From assembly GCA_013041975.1 (NCBI GenBank), contig JABDQZ010000246.1, forward strand, positions 1 through 23,953: a DNA stretch of 23,953 nt. The letters are read 5' to 3'. Source of the stretch: Gammaproteobacteria bacterium. Lineage in GTDB: Bacteria; Pseudomonadota; Gammaproteobacteria; Chromatiales; Chromatiaceae. Made by a program: the position numbers and the translations under genes. Under the pieces are notes generated by a model, which did no database searches, was not told the DNA's origin, and saw nothing but the letters and a program-made list of their open reading frames with translations. Positions 23,573 through 23,953 of the stretch are shown here, piece by piece. How positions within the stretch are numbered: the first letter of the stretch is position 1; the number at the start of each line of letters is the position of its first letter.

Positions 23573-23953
23573 TCATCGCTTGGTCATTTTCACATCATAC
23601 ATTGCACTATCCGCTCGATTCAGCAAAGACTTCAGATCATCGCCGTCTAACAGGCTGACAACCCCGGGAGAAACTTTCACATTTCCTAAATCTATCTGTA
23701 AGCGATCTATCAGTGCCTGGGCCTGAATTTTATTCGTATTAGGAAGTGCGATCGCAAACTCATCACCTCCCCATCTACCATGTAAATCTGATTCCCTGGA
23801 AACATTTTTGAGCATTTCACTCACACGCTTCAATACCTTGTCACCCTCTAGGTGACCCTGTTCATCATTAATTTTTTTGAATTTATCAATGTCGAAAAAC
23901 ACAATACTTAGTGGCTGTTTTTCTCGACGTGTCAATGCAATCAGATGATTGAC
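23573..23953 (-). CDS. Diguanylate cyclase (GGDEF) C-terminal part, 5' end outside window
   Basis: The minus-strand frame is open from the window edge to the TGA at 23575-23573. About 126 residues are visible, starting VNHLIALTRREKQP. They cover most of a GGDEF domain: FFDIDKFKKINDEQGHLEGDKVL, then RWGGDEFAI with the intact catalytic motif. The RxxD product-inhibition site RESD is five residues before it, and ADSAMYDVK is near the end. An active cyclase making cyclic-di-GMP is expected. The TTG at 23935 is an internal codon, not the start. The N-terminal sensor part is not seen. It converges on the 202-residue membrane-protein gene, with 48 bases between stops and no clear terminator. Confidence 0.92.
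   Translation of the reverse strand, partial: VNHLIALTRREKQPLSIVFFDIDKFKKINDEQGHLEGDKVLKRVSEMLKNVSRESDLHGRWGGDEFAIALPNTNKIQAQALIDRLQIDLGNVKVSPGVVSLLDGDDLKSLLNRADSAMYDVKMTKR

Overview
The window reads as chromosomal DNA of a gammaproteobacterium with moderate GC content, probably marine or salt-exposed. The basis is gammaproteobacterial-type YejABEF and FabI proteins, the fabI-next-to-peptide-transporter synteny also known from Pseudomonas (npp locus) and, with sapABCDF, from E. coli, and a compatible-solute operon. The species cannot be named from the sequence. I see no rRNA, tRNA, CRISPR array, insertion sequence, integrase or phage gene. Coding density is high and no gap between genes exceeds about 260 bases.

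Layout. (1) 1-1004, + strand: 3' end of a secreted, probably multiheme-cytochrome-like protein ending in calcium-binding aspartate repeats. (2) 7541-1029, - strand: a four-gene, translationally coupled peptide ABC transporter operon, yejA-yejB-yejE-yejF. Its binding protein is unusual in having both a lipobox and a C-terminal membrane helix. (3) 7745-8518, +: fabI, divergent from yejA. (4) 8635-11466, +: a CHASE-PAS-GGDEF-EAL membrane protein preceded by a strong hairpin. (5) 11495-12307, +: inositol-monophosphatase family enzyme. (6) 12568-17249, +: four overlapping genes for glycerate kinase, glucosyl-3-phosphoglycerate phosphatase, glucosyl-3-phosphoglycerate synthase and a GH13_18 phosphorylase. 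(7) 18277-17222, -: a membrane sensor with no output domain, whose 3' end overlaps the phosphorylase gene. (8) 18521-23524, +: an RND/MMPL exporter, a LolA-like periplasmic protein, an outer-membrane barrel and a small membrane protein with a cysteine motif. (9) 23953-23573, -: 3' part of a diguanylate cyclase.

How the genes work together. Region 6 looks like a closed cycle for the compatible solute glucosylglycerate. The synthase and phosphatase make it from NDP-glucose and 3-phosphoglycerate. The phosphorylase can split it to glucose-1-phosphate and glycerate, and the kinase returns glycerate to phosphoglycerate. The leader upstream carries two NtrC-like dyads (TGCAC-N7-GTGCA type, one perfect) followed by a sigma54 -24/-12-like element 24 bases before the first start codon. 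This suggests control by nitrogen status, which fits the known accumulation of glucosylglycerate under nitrogen limitation in several bacteria. Region 8 has one candidate component for each envelope layer (inner-membrane RND pump, periplasmic LolA-fold carrier, outer-membrane barrel) and may be a lipid or lipoprotein export route of unknown cargo.
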